Assembly: GCA_049276515.1 (NCBI GenBank)
Contig: JBASWO010000197.1
Span: 1 to 8,283, forward strand
DNA from: JAATFY01 sp049276515
GTDB lineage: Bacteria > Pseudomonadota > Alphaproteobacteria > UBA9219
Direction: 5' to 3'
Length of the DNA stretch: 8,283 nucleotides
Positions 1 to 6,223 of the stretch are shown in pieces. The notes beneath the pieces are model-generated. The model saw nothing but the letters and a program-made list of their open reading frames with translations, had not been told where the DNA came from and made no database searches. A program made the position numbers and the translations under genes. How positions within the stretch are numbered: the stretch's first letter is position 1; every line of letters starts with the position of its first letter.

Positions 1-20
1 GCCGCAATTTTCTCTTAGTG

Positions 21-51
21 TGATTCTTACGTTGGTTACAACCAAGAATCA
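21..51. repeat. Nested inverted repeat in the leader of the ROK kinase gene
   Basis: TGATTCTT (21-28) is the exact reverse complement of AAGAATCA (44-51). Inside lies a second palindrome, TTGGTT-AC-AACCAA (32-45). As RNA this could fold into a hairpin with an inner stem and a one-sided bulge; as DNA it could hold a dimeric repressor. There is no T-run after it (TTCATAAGG follows), so a rho-independent terminator for an upstream gene is unlikely. It ends 39 bases before the GTG start of the kinase gene. The repeat is directly visible; its function is inferred. Confidence 0.6.
33..44 (+). promoter_or_regulatory. Candidate GntR/HutC-type amino-sugar operator (TGGT-N4-ACCA)
   Basis: TGGTTACAACCA has half-sites TGGT and ACCA separated by four bases. 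Regulators of the GntR/HutC subfamily that control N-acetylglucosamine genes (DasR, NagR/YvoA, NagQ) bind sites close to TGGTCTAGACCA, so the half-sites and spacing match while the central four bases differ. It lies 47 bases before the start of a sugar kinase whose convergent neighbour is nagA, which fits the proposed role. No regulator gene is in the window. A match this short can arise by chance, so it is a candidate only. Confidence 0.4.
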
Positions 52-80
52 TTCATAAGGAGAAGATAAGAGACAGATAC

Positions 81-84
81 GGAG
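81..84 (+). promoter_or_regulatory. Ribosome binding site choosing the GTG start of the ROK kinase
   Basis: GGAG at 81-84 sits six bases before GTG at 91. The alternative in-frame TTG at 85 touches the GGAG directly and would have no spacer. A second, longer purine stretch, AAGGAGA (57-63), is too far from either start and has no ATG, GTG or TTG at normal distance after it. An in-frame TAA at 67-69 rules out any start further upstream. GTG at 91 is therefore preferred. Confidence 0.55.
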
Positions 85-90
85 TTGAGT

Positions 91-990
91 GTGGCTTTTG
101 CGATTGGCTTGGATATTGGCGGTACAAAAATCGCTGGCGCGGTCTTTGATCAAGATAATCGCGAGTTGGGGCAAATTGTTTTACCAACGCCAGATAGTTA
201 TTCCGCACTCGTAACTACGTGCGAAGCCATAGTAGGACAGCTCGAAAATAAAGTAGGGAGGGCGCAATCCATTGGCGCTGGAGTGCCAGGATCCGTTGAT
301 CAAAAGACAGGTACTATCTTATTTACAGGCAACACGCCTTACCTAACGGGCAAGCCCTTACGTGTTGATTTAGAAAAAATTTTGAAGCGCACTGTGCATA
401 TTGCCAATGATGCTGATTGTGCCGCGCTCTCTGAAGCTATTGATGGCGCAGGCGCAGGTTTTAATAGTGTTTTTGGCATCATTATGGGGACAGGTGTTGG
501 TGGCGGCTTTGTCGTAGGGGATAAGCTCATACAGGGTGCGAATGGCTTATTGGGCGAGTTTGGCCAATTGCCTCTGCCATTTCGGGAGCCATCAGATGGT
601 CCTGTGATTGATTGTGTGTGTGGTCAAAAAGGATGCATTGATAAAACTATCAGCGGCTCAGGTCTTGCGCGGCTTTACCACTCCATGACTACAAAAGAGT
701 CTGATGCGATGCATATTGCAGAGATGGCAAAGAAAAACGACGCAGAGGCTGTGCGCGTTTTGGATCAATTTTATACAACAGTCGCAAAGGCCATGATCAC
801 TGTTATTCATACCTATGATCCTGGGGCAATTGTTGTCAGCGGTGGGTTAAGTCAGCTGCCTGGTATGTTTGAGCATGTGCCTAAGCGTTGGGGGCAATAC
901 ACCATCGCAAAAAATCCGCAGACGAAATTCTTTGCTGCCAAACATGGCGCCATGAGCGGGTTGCGTGGTGCGGCTTGGTTGGGACGTTAA
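91..990 (+). CDS. ROK-family sugar kinase, probable N-acetylglucosamine kinase (variant ExGQ motif)
   Basis: A 299-residue cytoplasmic kinase, close to the usual ~300 residues of E. coli NagK and fructokinase Mak, which it resembles throughout. Visible motifs are the phosphate-binding DIGGTK (8-13), the catalytic-Asp segment NDAD (106-109, Asp107 as base), the glycine-rich GTGVGGG (133-139), the Cys cluster C175-x-C177-G-x-x-G-C182, and a C-terminal SGGLS segment (250-254). Expected reaction: ATP-dependent 6-phosphorylation of GlcNAc or a related hexose. The neighbouring convergent nagA favours GlcNAc; fructose or glucose cannot be excluded. Three deviations stand out: the sugar/zinc motif ExGH reads E156-F-G-Q159, the usual Glu after the Cys cluster is Asp184, and NDAN is NDAD. 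The start is GTG at 91 (TTG at 85 would add two residues). The stop overlaps the nagA stop in TTAA. The leader carries a possible NagR/DasR-type operator. Confidence 0.88.
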   Translation: MAFAIGLDIGGTKIAGAVFDQDNRELGQIVLPTPDSYSALVTTCEAIVGQLENKVGRAQSIGAGVPGSVDQKTGTILFTGNTPYLTGKPLRVDLEKILKRTVHIANDADCAALSEAIDGAGAGFNSVFGIIMGTGVGGGFVVGDKLIQGANGLLGEFGQLPLPFREPSDGPVIDCVCGQKGCIDKTISGSGLARLYHSMTTKESDAMHIAEMAKKNDAEAVRVLDQFYTTVAKAMITVIHTYDPGAIVVSGGLSQLPGMFEHVPKRWGQYTIAKNPQTKFFAAKHGAMSGLRGAAWLGR

Positions 991-2123
991 ATATTTTTGA
1001 TGGCAACGACTTCTGCCATATAGCCAGGTAATAATTTTCCAAAGTGGCCATGGATGCCTAGAAATGTAGCTGGGTAGAGGGATGCCATGCGTAAGGCCTC
1101 CTCTAGCTCTACGCCAAATACATTGACGGTTATATGAATTGCATCCGCTAGCGTTATCGCTGATCCAGCAAGTTTGCCTTCAGCGTTTACACAACGTCCG
1201 CCTTCAGCCTTTATTGTTTCGCCATATAATTGGAAAGCTTTTGGATTATCCGTGGCAGTGCAAGGCATGGCATCGCTTACAAGAAAGACTTTTCCTCGGG
1301 GCTTTGATTTCAAAGCAAGTTGAAACATATCTTTAGGGACGTGAAAGCCGTCAGCAATAATACCACACCAACTGGTTTTATCTTTTAGAGCCGTATCGGC
1401 TGGGGTTGTACCGTTAGGCGATGGTTTACCCATGGCATTAAATAAATGAGTGAAGCCAGTGGCACCTGCAGCTAATGCACTCTTGATAATGTCTGGGGAA
1501 GCATTGGTATGCCCTAACGAAACCGTAACGCCTTGTTTTTTTAATATTTTGATTTGCTCAGTTGTTACATTCTCAGGAGCGACTGTCATGAGCATGACCT
1601 CATCGCCGTGACGTTGATATAAGTCTAAATCTTTCTTTTCTATAGGGCGTATATAGCTGGCCTTGTGAACACCGCGGCGCTCGACATCTAAATGTGGCCC
1701 TTCGATATGTATGCCAAGAATATGAGGACATATTTTGCGCGCAGCGCGGACTGCTTGAAGCGCTGCTTCCGTCGTTTCTGGTTTATCGGTTATGATAGTA
1801 GGCAGTAATCGTGTTGTGCCATGCTTAGCGTGAGCATTGGCTATGGCAATGCAGGTTTCTGCTGTTGGGGTATTATTAAAAAGTAAGTTATCGCCACCAT
1901 TCACTTGCAGATCTATAAAGCCTGCGGTCAATATATGTTCTGGAAAGCTTGTTTTGATAGCTTCAGCTGGCAAATTGCTAGGGCGAACAATATCCAGAAT
2001 TTTGCCATCTTTTAAAAGTAAAGCATGGCCTTCAACCATGGCATCGCCCGTAAAAATGACGGCATCGCACAGTGCTGTGACTTGCGCGTTAAGTACTGGT
2101 TCTATATGCCTATATGTCTCCAT
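987..2123 (-). CDS. nagA: N-acetylglucosamine-6-phosphate deacetylase
   Basis: A 378-residue amidohydrolase-fold enzyme that removes acetate from GlcNAc-6-P to give GlcN-6-P, in catabolism or cell-wall recycling. It follows E. coli NagA (382 residues) along its length: GFIDLQVNG (68-76), metal ligand Glu141 in HIEGPH, His205 in SLGHTNAS, His226 in THLFNAM, substrate-contacting ADGFH (257-261) and the catalytic Asp284 in LVSDAMP. Compared with E. coli it has a slightly longer N-terminus and lacks roughly the last 15 residues. ATG at 2123 is the first possible ATG, since an in-frame stop lies 27-30 bases upstream. No Shine-Dalgarno sequence precedes it: the bases there (CATCCTCCTGACG) are the complement of the site used by the divergent gene. 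Only 18 bases separate the two starts, so its promoter must lie inside that neighbour. At its 3' end it shares TTAA with the kinase gene. Confidence 0.95.
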   Translation of the reverse strand: METYRHIEPVLNAQVTALCDAVIFTGDAMVEGHALLLKDGKILDIVRPSNLPAEAIKTSFPEHILTAGFIDLQVNGGDNLLFNNTPTAETCIAIANAHAKHGTTRLLPTIITDKPETTEAALQAVRAARKICPHILGIHIEGPHLDVERRGVHKASYIRPIEKKDLDLYQRHGDEVMLMTVAPENVTTEQIKILKKQGVTVSLGHTNASPDIIKSALAAGATGFTHLFNAMGKPSPNGTTPADTALKDKTSWCGIIADGFHVPKDMFQLALKSKPRGKVFLVSDAMPCTATDNPKAFQLYGETIKAEGGRCVNAEGKLAGSAITLADAIHITVNVFGVELEEALRMASLYPATFLGIHGHFGKLLPGYMAEVVAIKNI

Positions 2124-2130
2124 TTGCGTC

Positions 2131-2136
2131 AGGAGG
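2131..2136 (+). promoter_or_regulatory. Strong Shine-Dalgarno that sets the start of the thioredoxin-fold gene
   Basis: AGGAGG at 2131-2136 lies five bases before ATG at 2142. The same reading frame is open back to an ATG at 2025, but those 39 codons lie antisense within nagA and encode nothing resembling the family, so the consensus site at 2131 decides the start. A nearer ATG at 2137 is out of frame and directly touches the AGGAGG. Confidence 0.85.
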
Positions 2137-2141
2137 ATGCC

Positions 2142-2705
2142 ATGCCTCAGTCATCGAAGAAAGATCAAAACAGTTCAGTCCAGCTCGGCTGGCAAGCGGC
2201 TGATTTTAAATTGAAGGGAACCGATGGCTCCTTATACAGCTTGGCTGATGTAAGGGGACCTAAAGGGCTTGTTATTATGTTTATCTGTAACCACTGCCCT
2301 TACGTCAAAACAGCCCTGGATCGCATCATGAGGGATATCCGGGAATTAAAGCCATTGGGGATAGGCGCCGTCGCAATATCATCTAATGATGTTGATAATT
2401 ACCCTGAAGATAGCTTTGAAAATATGCGCAAGCTTATGCTAACCCGTGACCTGCCATTTCCTTACCTTTGGGATGAGACACAGGCTGTTGCGCGGTCTTA
2501 CGAGGCGGCTTGTACGCCTGAATTTTATGGGTTTGATGCCAGCCTCAAACTGGCTTATCACGGTCGTATTGATGCTGGTGGCTCGAAGACCCCGCCACCG
2601 GGCAGCAAACGTGAGTTGTTTGATGCTATGAAGATGATAGCTGAAACGGGGCAGGGCCCGATCGAGCAGCACAACGCTATTGGGTGTTCAATTAAATGGA
2701 AGTAA
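2142..2705 (+). CDS. Thioredoxin-fold (AhpC/TSA-like redoxin) family protein
   Basis: A 187-residue redoxin-like protein with no signal peptide or membrane segment, so probably cytoplasmic. After a polar N-terminus (1-13), the thioredoxin fold runs from about 16 to 168. The redox motif C49-N-H-C52-P-Y-V follows the strand VIMFI; TPEFYG (125-130) holds the probable cis-proline at 126 and is preceded by Cys124. The C-terminus GCSIKWK (181-187, Cys182) is a recurring ending in this family of bacterial thioredoxin/redoxin proteins. Activity is presumably thiol-disulfide exchange or peroxide reduction, but the substrate is unknown and the family is poorly characterised. It is the first gene of a rightward cluster, with the TPR membrane protein starting 7 bases after its stop. 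The start is set by AGGAGG at 2131-2136. Confidence 0.85.
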   Translation: MPQSSKKDQNSSVQLGWQAADFKLKGTDGSLYSLADVRGPKGLVIMFICNHCPYVKTALDRIMRDIRELKPLGIGAVAISSNDVDNYPEDSFENMRKLMLTRDLPFPYLWDETQAVARSYEAACTPEFYGFDASLKLAYHGRIDAGGSKTPPPGSKRELFDAMKMIAETGQGPIEQHNAIGCSIKWK

Positions 2706-2712
2706 CTGAGCT

Positions 2713-3363
2713 ATGACAGAACATAATATATTTAAAGAAATCGAAGATGATCTAGAGCGCCAGAAATACGCCGACCTTTGGAAGCGTTATGGCGGGCTGG
2801 TTATTGCCGCAGCTCTCATTATTGTACTTACAACCGGGGGCATTACCTTCTGGCGGAACTGGAAGTTAGAGCGTAACGAAACAGCAACAGCAGAACTCAT
2901 TGCCATCATGAGTCAAGAAGGCGAGGGCTCAACAAAGCAAATTGCAGCTCTTGAGAATCTGGCTACCTCTAGAGATGGCACAATGCAAGCGGCCTTTGCT
3001 AAATTTCAGGTAGCTGCTTATGCGCTGAAAGATGGCAATAAAGAGAAAGCCCTGCAGACCTATGATGCCATTGCAGCTGACACACGTGTCGATCCAGCTT
3101 TCCGCCAATTAGCTGACTTGTTTGCTGTGCAAGCGCAACTTGATACAGGTCCTACTCCTGTCTTGCAAAAAAGATTACAGCCTTTATTGGCTGAAAATGC
3201 CCCATGGCGTTATACAGCTATGGAATTTAGTGGTTATCTGGCTTTGCGCGATGGTGATAAATCAAAGGCAAAGCAAATCTTCACTGAGTTATCGCAAAAC
3301 GCAAAAGTGCCTCCAAGCCTAGGTCAGCGCTCTGCTGATATTTTACGCGGTATTGGAGAGTAA
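2713..3363 (+). CDS. YfgM-like membrane-anchored tetratricopeptide protein
   Basis: A 216-residue protein with a charged cytoplasmic N-terminus (EIEDDLERQKYADLWKRYG, 9-27), one membrane helix at about 27-46 rich in Ile, Leu, Ala and Val, and a helical TPR-like region (about 55-212) that should face the periplasm. This is the architecture of E. coli YfgM (TPR_21/UPF0070), an inner-membrane partner of the Sec translocon and the periplasmic chaperone network. The match rests on architecture and gene order rather than any catalytic motif. In gammaproteobacteria yfgM also precedes bamB and der, as here. GGAAG at 2698-2702, in the end of the preceding gene, may be its Shine-Dalgarno (10-base spacing). 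Gaps are 7 bases upstream and 10 bases to bamB, so co-transcription is likely. Confidence 0.82.
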   Translation: MTEHNIFKEIEDDLERQKYADLWKRYGGLVIAAALIIVLTTGGITFWRNWKLERNETATAELIAIMSQEGEGSTKQIAALENLATSRDGTMQAAFAKFQVAAYALKDGNKEKALQTYDAIAADTRVDPAFRQLADLFAVQAQLDTGPTPVLQKRLQPLLAENAPWRYTAMEFSGYLALRDGDKSKAKQIFTELSQNAKVPPSLGQRSADILRGIGE

Positions 3364-3373
3364 CGGATAAACA

Positions 3374-4696
3374 ATGCGCTTGATTTCTCTACGCTTACTG
3401 ATTGTGCTTCTGGCTTCGGGGCTAGCTGCTTGTGCGGCTCCAGGTGCGGACATTGGCACGACTGTAAAGGGTGAGCGTATAGCCGTTGTCCCAAGTGCAA
3501 AGACGATTGAATCTGATCCAGAGCTAAAAGGTCAGCATTTTGAGATTTCAGAGCCTGTTACAAATAAAAATTGGTTGCAGTCAGGTTATGACACAACACA
3601 TGTTTTGCCGAATGCTGCTCTGGCGGCGCGGCCCACTGAAATCTGGCGTGCGGATGTGGGATCGGGCTCCGACTCTGATTATAAAATTCTAGCGCGTCCT
3701 ATTGTGGGCGACGGCCGTGTTTTTACTATGGATGCTCAAGGCACAGTTCGTTCTTTTGATGTGAATAGCGGTGATCGCATTTGGGAATTTGATACAACGC
3801 CTGAAGACCGCGATACGAACGCCATTGGTGGTGGCGTAGCTCTTGATGGAGATACGCTTTATGCAACAACAGGTTTTGGCGAAGTTTTAGCACTAGGCGC
3901 TGCTGAGGGTAGTGTCAAATGGCGCAAACTATTGCTCAATCCTTTGCGGGCGGCTCCAACGATTGCTAATAACCGTGTTTATGTGGTGAGCATTGATAAT
4001 AAGCTTCAAGCTTTAGATGCGCGTACCGGTGAAGCTCTTTGGCATCATAACGGTATTTCAGAAAGCGCAACACTTATGGGTGCTTCAAACCCCGCTGTTT
4101 CGGGAGACAGTTTGATAGTGACCTATAGTTCGGGTGAAATTTATAATTTACGAGCTGAAAATGGCCGCGCTTCTTGGAGTTATGGCCTTACGATGCCAAC
4201 GCAAGTGGGGTCGTTGCCGGCCATAGCTGATATTCGCGGTTTGCCTGTCATTGATCGTGGGCTTGTTTTTGCGATAAGTCATAGTGGTCGCATGGCCGCT
4301 ATTGATCAGCGAACAGGCGATCGGGCCTGGGAAGCTGATGTAGGCGGTATTAATACACCACTCGTGGCAGGAGATATTGTTTATGTCCTGACCAATGATG
4401 GGCAGCTCGTGGCTTTAGCGCGTACCAGTGGTCGGTTTGTTTGGATTCAGGAATTGCAGCATTTGGCTGACCCTGAAGACCATGATTCAGATCCTGTAGT
4501 ATGGGCAGGTCCAACTTTAGCTGGAAATAAGCTCTGGTTAACAAACTCAATGGGTCAACTTGTTAGCTTTTCTCCTGGAAATGGCAGCCAGGAAGACGTT
4601 ATTGATTTTGGAGATGCCACGTATATTCCACCTGCAGTTGCCGGTGAAACCCTGTATGTAGTAACCGATAATGGTTACCTTGTCGCTTTGCGCTAA
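3374..4696 (+). CDS. bamB: Outer membrane protein assembly factor BamB (lipoprotein)
   Basis: A 440-residue lipoprotein subunit of the BAM complex, which inserts beta-barrel proteins into the outer membrane. The signal peptide (1-19, with Arg2 and Arg7 before a hydrophobic core) ends in lipobox LAAC, with Cys20 as the lipidated residue; position +2 is Ala, not Asp, which permits transport to the outer membrane. After a linker (21-65) come about eight PQQ-like propeller repeats with the pattern hydrophobic strand, x-x-G-x-hydrophobic-x-A-hydrophobic, then x-G-x-x-x-W. Clear copies start near residues 116, 162, 202, 247, 298, 336 and 387. A final strand, LYVVTDNGYLVALR (427-440), probably closes the propeller. 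These repeats are structural in BamB; no quinone enzyme activity is expected. The gene lies 10 bases after the TPR gene and 9 bases before der. The Shine-Dalgarno is weak (GGATAA, 3365-3370). Confidence 0.92.
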   Translation: MRLISLRLLIVLLASGLAACAAPGADIGTTVKGERIAVVPSAKTIESDPELKGQHFEISEPVTNKNWLQSGYDTTHVLPNAALAARPTEIWRADVGSGSDSDYKILARPIVGDGRVFTMDAQGTVRSFDVNSGDRIWEFDTTPEDRDTNAIGGGVALDGDTLYATTGFGEVLALGAAEGSVKWRKLLLNPLRAAPTIANNRVYVVSIDNKLQALDARTGEALWHHNGISESATLMGASNPAVSGDSLIVTYSSGEIYNLRAENGRASWSYGLTMPTQVGSLPAIADIRGLPVIDRGLVFAISHSGRMAAIDQRTGDRAWEADVGGINTPLVAGDIVYVLTNDGQLVALARTSGRFVWIQELQHLADPEDHDSDPVVWAGPTLAGNKLWLTNSMGQLVSFSPGNGSQEDVIDFGDATYIPPAVAGETLYVVTDNGYLVALR

Positions 4697-4705
4697 AAGA
4701 ACTCA

Positions 4706-6223
4706 ATGACTTTAACAGTTGCCATCGCAGGCCGACCCAATGTCGGCAAATCCACTTTGTTCAATCGCTTGATTGGCAAACAGATGGCTATTGTCAGTGA
4801 CGAGTCTGGAGTGACACGCGATTGGCGCGAAGGCGATGGTCAGCTTTTTAATTTAAAGTTTCGTGCCCTGGATACAGCAGGGCTTGAGGATATTCGCATT
4901 AAGGGAAGCATAGCTTCGCGGATGGCGCATCAAACAAAATTAGCGTTAGAGCAAACCGATGTTGTGGTTTTAGTTGTTGATGGGCGCTTGGGCCTAACAG
5001 CTGATGATAAAGCTGTAGCCCGTGAGTTACGGAAGACAGGAAAACCTATTATTCTTGTTGCTAATAAATGTGAGGGGACATACCTACCCGAAAAATATGA
5101 TGAAGGTGCAATGCTAGGGTTTGGTGACCCGATTGCGATTTCGGCCACACATGGTGATGGTCTTGATGATTTGCATGCGGCGCTTTCAAAATATATCGAA
5201 GCTTCGCCTGAAGAGGAAAAAAAACCCAGAAAAGCAAAAAAAGTTGAAGTTGAGGCTTTTGGTGATGCTGAAATCACTGAAGCAGAGGCAGAAGAAGAAA
5301 AACGTCTTTTAGTTGCTGTCGTTGGCCGCCCCAACGCGGGTAAATCTACCCTTATTAATATGCTGATTGGTGAAGAGCGTATGATGACGGGGCCAGAACC
5401 GGGTCTGACCCGAGATGCCATACCCATTTCATGGGAGTATAAAGGGAAGCCGGTGCGCTTAGTCGACACGGCTGGGTTACGCAAACGTGCGCGTGTTACT
5501 GAAAAACTCGAGAAAATGAGTGGTCATGAAACATTACGCGCCATTCGCTTAGCCCATGTTGTTGTGCTTGTTGTTGATGCCAATCAGCCTTTTGATAAGC
5601 AGGATTTAATCATCGGCCATCATGTGGTTGAAGAGGGGCGTGCTCTCATTATTGCGGTCAATAAATGGGATGTCGTGAAGGATAAATCTGCTGCCGAGCG
5701 CACAGTGCGGGAAAAAGTTGAGGATTCTCTCGCCCAAGTTGCTGGCTTACCCATTGTAAATATCTCTGCTTTGAAAGGCGAAGGCCTGTCTAATTTAATG
5801 AAAGCCGTTATGGAAATCTATCAAACTTGGAATAAGCGCATCGGCACAGGTCAGCTTAATCGTTGGCTTGAGAAAATGGAATTTGATCATCCCCCGCCTA
5901 TCACAGCCGGTCGGCGTATTAAATTGCGTTACATGACACAAGTGAAGAGCCGTCCACCCACATTCTCGTTGTGGGTTAATAAGCCTGTCGATTTACCGGA
6001 AAGCTATAAGCGATTTCTGACACATGGCTTGCGCGATACATTTGATTTGCATGGCGTGCCCATTCGTTGGCAAATGAAGAAGAGTGAAAATCCTTACCTG
6101 GAAGACAGTTCTGCAAAGCCGGGTATAAAGCAAATGCGACGCAATAAGAAAAATAAGAAGTCTCACATGCTGCGCAAAAAAGATAAGCGCGTTCGGCAAA
6201 CAAAAAAGCAAAAAAAAATTTAA
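4706..6223 (+). CDS. der: Ribosome-associated double GTPase Der (EngA) with a basic C-terminal tail
   Basis: A 505-residue essential-type GTPase for 50S ribosome maturation. First G domain: GRPNVGKS (9-16), Thr37, DTAG (56-59), NKCE (120-123, Glu where most have Asp, as is common in alphaproteobacterial Der) and SAT (146-148). An acidic/lysine-rich linker (about 167-199) leads to the second domain: GRPNAGKS (207-214), Thr235, DTAG (254-257), NKWD (319-322) and SALKG (354-358). The KH-like domain spans about 375-460. The tail (about 471-505) is exceptional: 18 of the last 35 residues are Lys or Arg, and its codons create A-runs, including nine A at 6210-6218. E. coli Der is about 490 residues; here both linker and tail add length. 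It is last in the rightward cluster. Its TAA overlaps the stop of the opposing pilin gene in TTAA. Confidence 0.97.
   Translation: MTLTVAIAGRPNVGKSTLFNRLIGKQMAIVSDESGVTRDWREGDGQLFNLKFRALDTAGLEDIRIKGSIASRMAHQTKLALEQTDVVVLVVDGRLGLTADDKAVARELRKTGKPIILVANKCEGTYLPEKYDEGAMLGFGDPIAISATHGDGLDDLHAALSKYIEASPEEEKKPRKAKKVEVEAFGDAEITEAEAEEEKRLLVAVVGRPNAGKSTLINMLIGEERMMTGPEPGLTRDAIPISWEYKGKPVRLVDTAGLRKRARVTEKLEKMSGHETLRAIRLAHVVVLVVDANQPFDKQDLIIGHHVVEEGRALIIAVNKWDVVKDKSAAERTVREKVEDSLAQVAGLPIVNISALKGEGLSNLMKAVMEIYQTWNKRIGTGQLNRWLEKMEFDHPPPITAGRRIKLRYMTQVKSRPPTFSLWVNKPVDLPESYKRFLTHGLRDTFDLHGVPIRWQMKKSENPYLEDSSAKPGIKQMRRNKKNKKSHMLRKKDKRVRQTKKQKKI

Noticed and set aside
1..18. Possible end of an upstream rightward gene (five codons then TAG at 16-18)
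   Set aside because: A second plus-strand frame is open to 58, and five codons cannot identify a gene.
2082..2116. TTGCGC with TATATG, and a direct repeat of CTATATG (2102-2108, 2110-2116), as a promoter for the rightward cluster
   Set aside because: Spacings are 15 or 23 bases and the -35 match is poor; the repeat also encodes nagA residues. Too weak to call, although some promoter must lie near here.
2025..2141. An in-frame 39-codon N-terminal extension of the thioredoxin-fold protein starting at ATG 2025
   Set aside because: It lies antisense within nagA, has no family resemblance, and a perfect AGGAGG at 2131-2136 points to ATG 2142.
1837..2214. A 125-codon plus-strand open frame opposite the 5' part of nagA
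   Set aside because: No recognisable domain and no good ribosome site; it conflicts with both nagA and the thioredoxin-fold gene.
4930..5484. A 184-codon open frame on the minus strand inside der
   Set aside because: The translation is Ser/Pro/Ala-rich with no recognisable fold, and it lies entirely opposite conserved GTPase motifs; it is a by-product of der codon use.
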